The notes beneath the pieces are model-generated. The model was not told where the DNA came from. It saw only the letters and a program-made list of their open reading frames with translations, and did not search any database. Made by a program: the position numbers and the translations under genes. From JAMQKA01 sp043951865 (GTDB taxonomy: Bacteria > Bacteroidota > Rhodothermia > Balneolales > Balneolaceae), in NCBI RefSeq assembly GCF_043951865.1, contig NZ_JBINJF010000022.1:5587-69586 (forward strand): 64,000 nt of DNA, written 5' to 3'. This document shows positions 63,326 to 64,000 of this stretch, in pieces (within the stretch, counting starts at the first letter, position 1; each line of letters begins with the position of its first letter).

Positions 63326-63571
63326 ATGCGCTACCGTAAACCAGAAGAGCTGAAAGAAACAGATGTTGAGTGGAGTGGAGATATTCCAGTTGATTGGGAT
63401 ACGACAAAATTAAAGTTCCAGACCATGGTCAATATGGGACAATCTCCACCCTCTGATGGCTATAACAAGAAAGGTATAGGAACGGCTTTTCTACAAGGTA
63501 ATGCAGATTTTACCGATAAATATCCTCAAACAGAGTCATTTACTGATAATGGAAACGCGTTTAGGGGTTAA
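63326..63571 (+). pseudogene. hsdS: Type I specificity subunit HsdS, truncated by an IS
   Basis: Only the first 81 codons remain. RKPEELKETDVEWSGDIPVDWDTTKLKF is the usual start of HsdS ('..DSGVEWIGEIPEHW....'), followed by the beginning of the first target-recognition domain (TMVNMGQSPPSDGYNKKG, FLQGNADFTDKYPQTESFTD). The frame then enters the insertion sequence and stops after AFRG. HsdS gives both HsdM and HsdR their DNA specificity, so the system should be inactive unless another hsdS exists or the IS excises. The remainder of the gene should lie beyond the other IS end, outside the window. Confidence 0.85.
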
Positions 63572-64000
63572 CATTAAGCAGCTAATGCATGTTTAATATG
63601 CATTAATAGGTTGCCCGTTTTGCCAGTTGATATACTGCAGCAGCGTTACTGAGGCCACTTTGCTGATCAATCTGGCTCGCAGCCCGGCAAATGTTTTGGC
63701 ATAGTTTCGTTTGAGCATCATCTGGTCGCAGAGCTGCGAAAAGACCGTTTCTACCCGACGTCGGGCGGTTTTAAAAACCACTGCCCACGGTTGGTACCCG
63801 CTTTGATTGCGACGCATCGGCGTTTGGAGTTCGATGCCGGCACTATAAAACAAATCAATCTGCTGTTTGCTTGACAGGTACCCCTTGTCGGCCAGCAGCA
63901 GACAGTCGCTGAGCCCGCTGTGTTTAATATCTTTCAAATAGTGAACATCATGGACACTGGCTTTGGTCAGATCCATGCTCTGATAGACCCCGTCCAAACT
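63565..64000 (-). mobile_element. IS982-family insertion sequence, partial
   Basis: This is the left part of an insertion sequence that interrupts hsdS. The exact terminus lies around 63562-63572, where the HsdS similarity ends. The second terminus is outside the window, so the inverted repeat and target duplication cannot be read. The inner end shows an ATGCAT..ATGCAT-type inverted pair (GCATGTTTAATATGC near 63586-63602). Confidence 0.82.
63593..64000 (-). CDS. IS982-family DDE transposase, C-terminal part
   Basis: The gene runs off the right edge. The codon before the first visible Leu at 63997 is open, so no start is claimed. About 135 residues are visible: LTKASVHDVHYLKDIKHSG, LLADKGYLSSKQQIDLF (second catalytic Asp), IELQTPMRRNQSGY, RRRVETVFSQLCDQMMLKRN (catalytic Glu region) and the tail FAGLRARLISKVASVTLLQYINW. 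This set is typical of IS982 transposases, which cut and paste through a DDE active site. It looks intact in this part, so the insertion may be recent. Confidence 0.88.
   Translation of the reverse strand, partial: SLDGVYQSMDLTKASVHDVHYLKDIKHSGLSDCLLLADKGYLSSKQQIDLFYSAGIELQTPMRRNQSGYQPWAVVFKTARRRVETVFSQLCDQMMLKRNYAKTFAGLRARLISKVASVTLLQYINWQNGQPINAY

Overview
The window looks like a chromosomal segment of a heterotrophic member of the Bacteroidota/Balneolota lineage. The evidence is a FecR anti-sigma factor next to a SusC-type TonB-dependent receptor with an STN signalling domain, a SusD lipoprotein, many lipoprotein and Tat-like signal peptides, and CTPSR-type sulfatases. No rRNA or universal marker gene is present, so a genus cannot be given. 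Nearly every gene lies on the + strand.

Region 1 (about 0.6-52.5 kb) is one long locus for taking up and degrading a sulfated, probably uronic-acid-containing polysaccharide. It starts with FecR, SusC and SusD, followed by an intrinsic terminator. Then come a TIM-barrel lipoprotein of unknown activity, a canonical GH42-type beta-galactosidase, a GH42-like/GH10-like/heparinase-like trio, an iduronate-2-sulfatase-like sulfatase, a second heparinase-like protein, two FG-GAP repeat proteins, a second GH42-like protein, a right-handed beta-helix protein, a sugar-dehydrogenase/PKD/cytochrome c/CBM6 fusion, an unrecognised secreted protein, a second GH10-like enzyme, a beta-propeller, a GH28-like enzyme, two Tat-type oxidoreductases (FAD and Gfo/Idh/MocA), three more S1 sulfatases and a PhoD-like phosphoesterase. 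Three enzyme types occur as paralogous pairs, so the locus seems to have grown by duplication or to handle two related linkages. The exact polymer cannot be named from sequence alone. Intergenic gaps hold several families of short inverted-repeat elements (MITE/REP-like), some nested. One supplies sequence directly in front of an FG-GAP gene. A decayed toxin-antitoxin pair sits at 19.6-20.2 kb. A 31-bp bipartite motif occurs upstream of both fecR and the GH28-like gene and may be a shared ECF-sigma promoter.

Region 2 (about 52.9 kb to the right end) is an integrated element, visibly more A/T-rich than region 1. It is bounded on the left by a displaced 3' half of a tRNA-Asp gene with its terminator. 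It carries a P4-type tyrosine recombinase (frameshifted just after the catalytic tyrosine), a hypothetical gene, an AlpA-like regulator/excisionase, a primase/DUF3987 helicase-like replication protein (also frameshifted), and a symmetric array of 9-bp iteron-like repeats that could be its origin or an operator. Next is a tightly packed type I restriction-modification operon: hsdM, an AlbA/ATPase gene, a DUF4268 nuclease-like gene, a small membrane protein gene and hsdS. hsdS is cut after 81 codons by an IS982-family insertion sequence that runs off the window. The specificity subunit is therefore broken, and the island probably continues to an intact tRNA-Asp outside the window.
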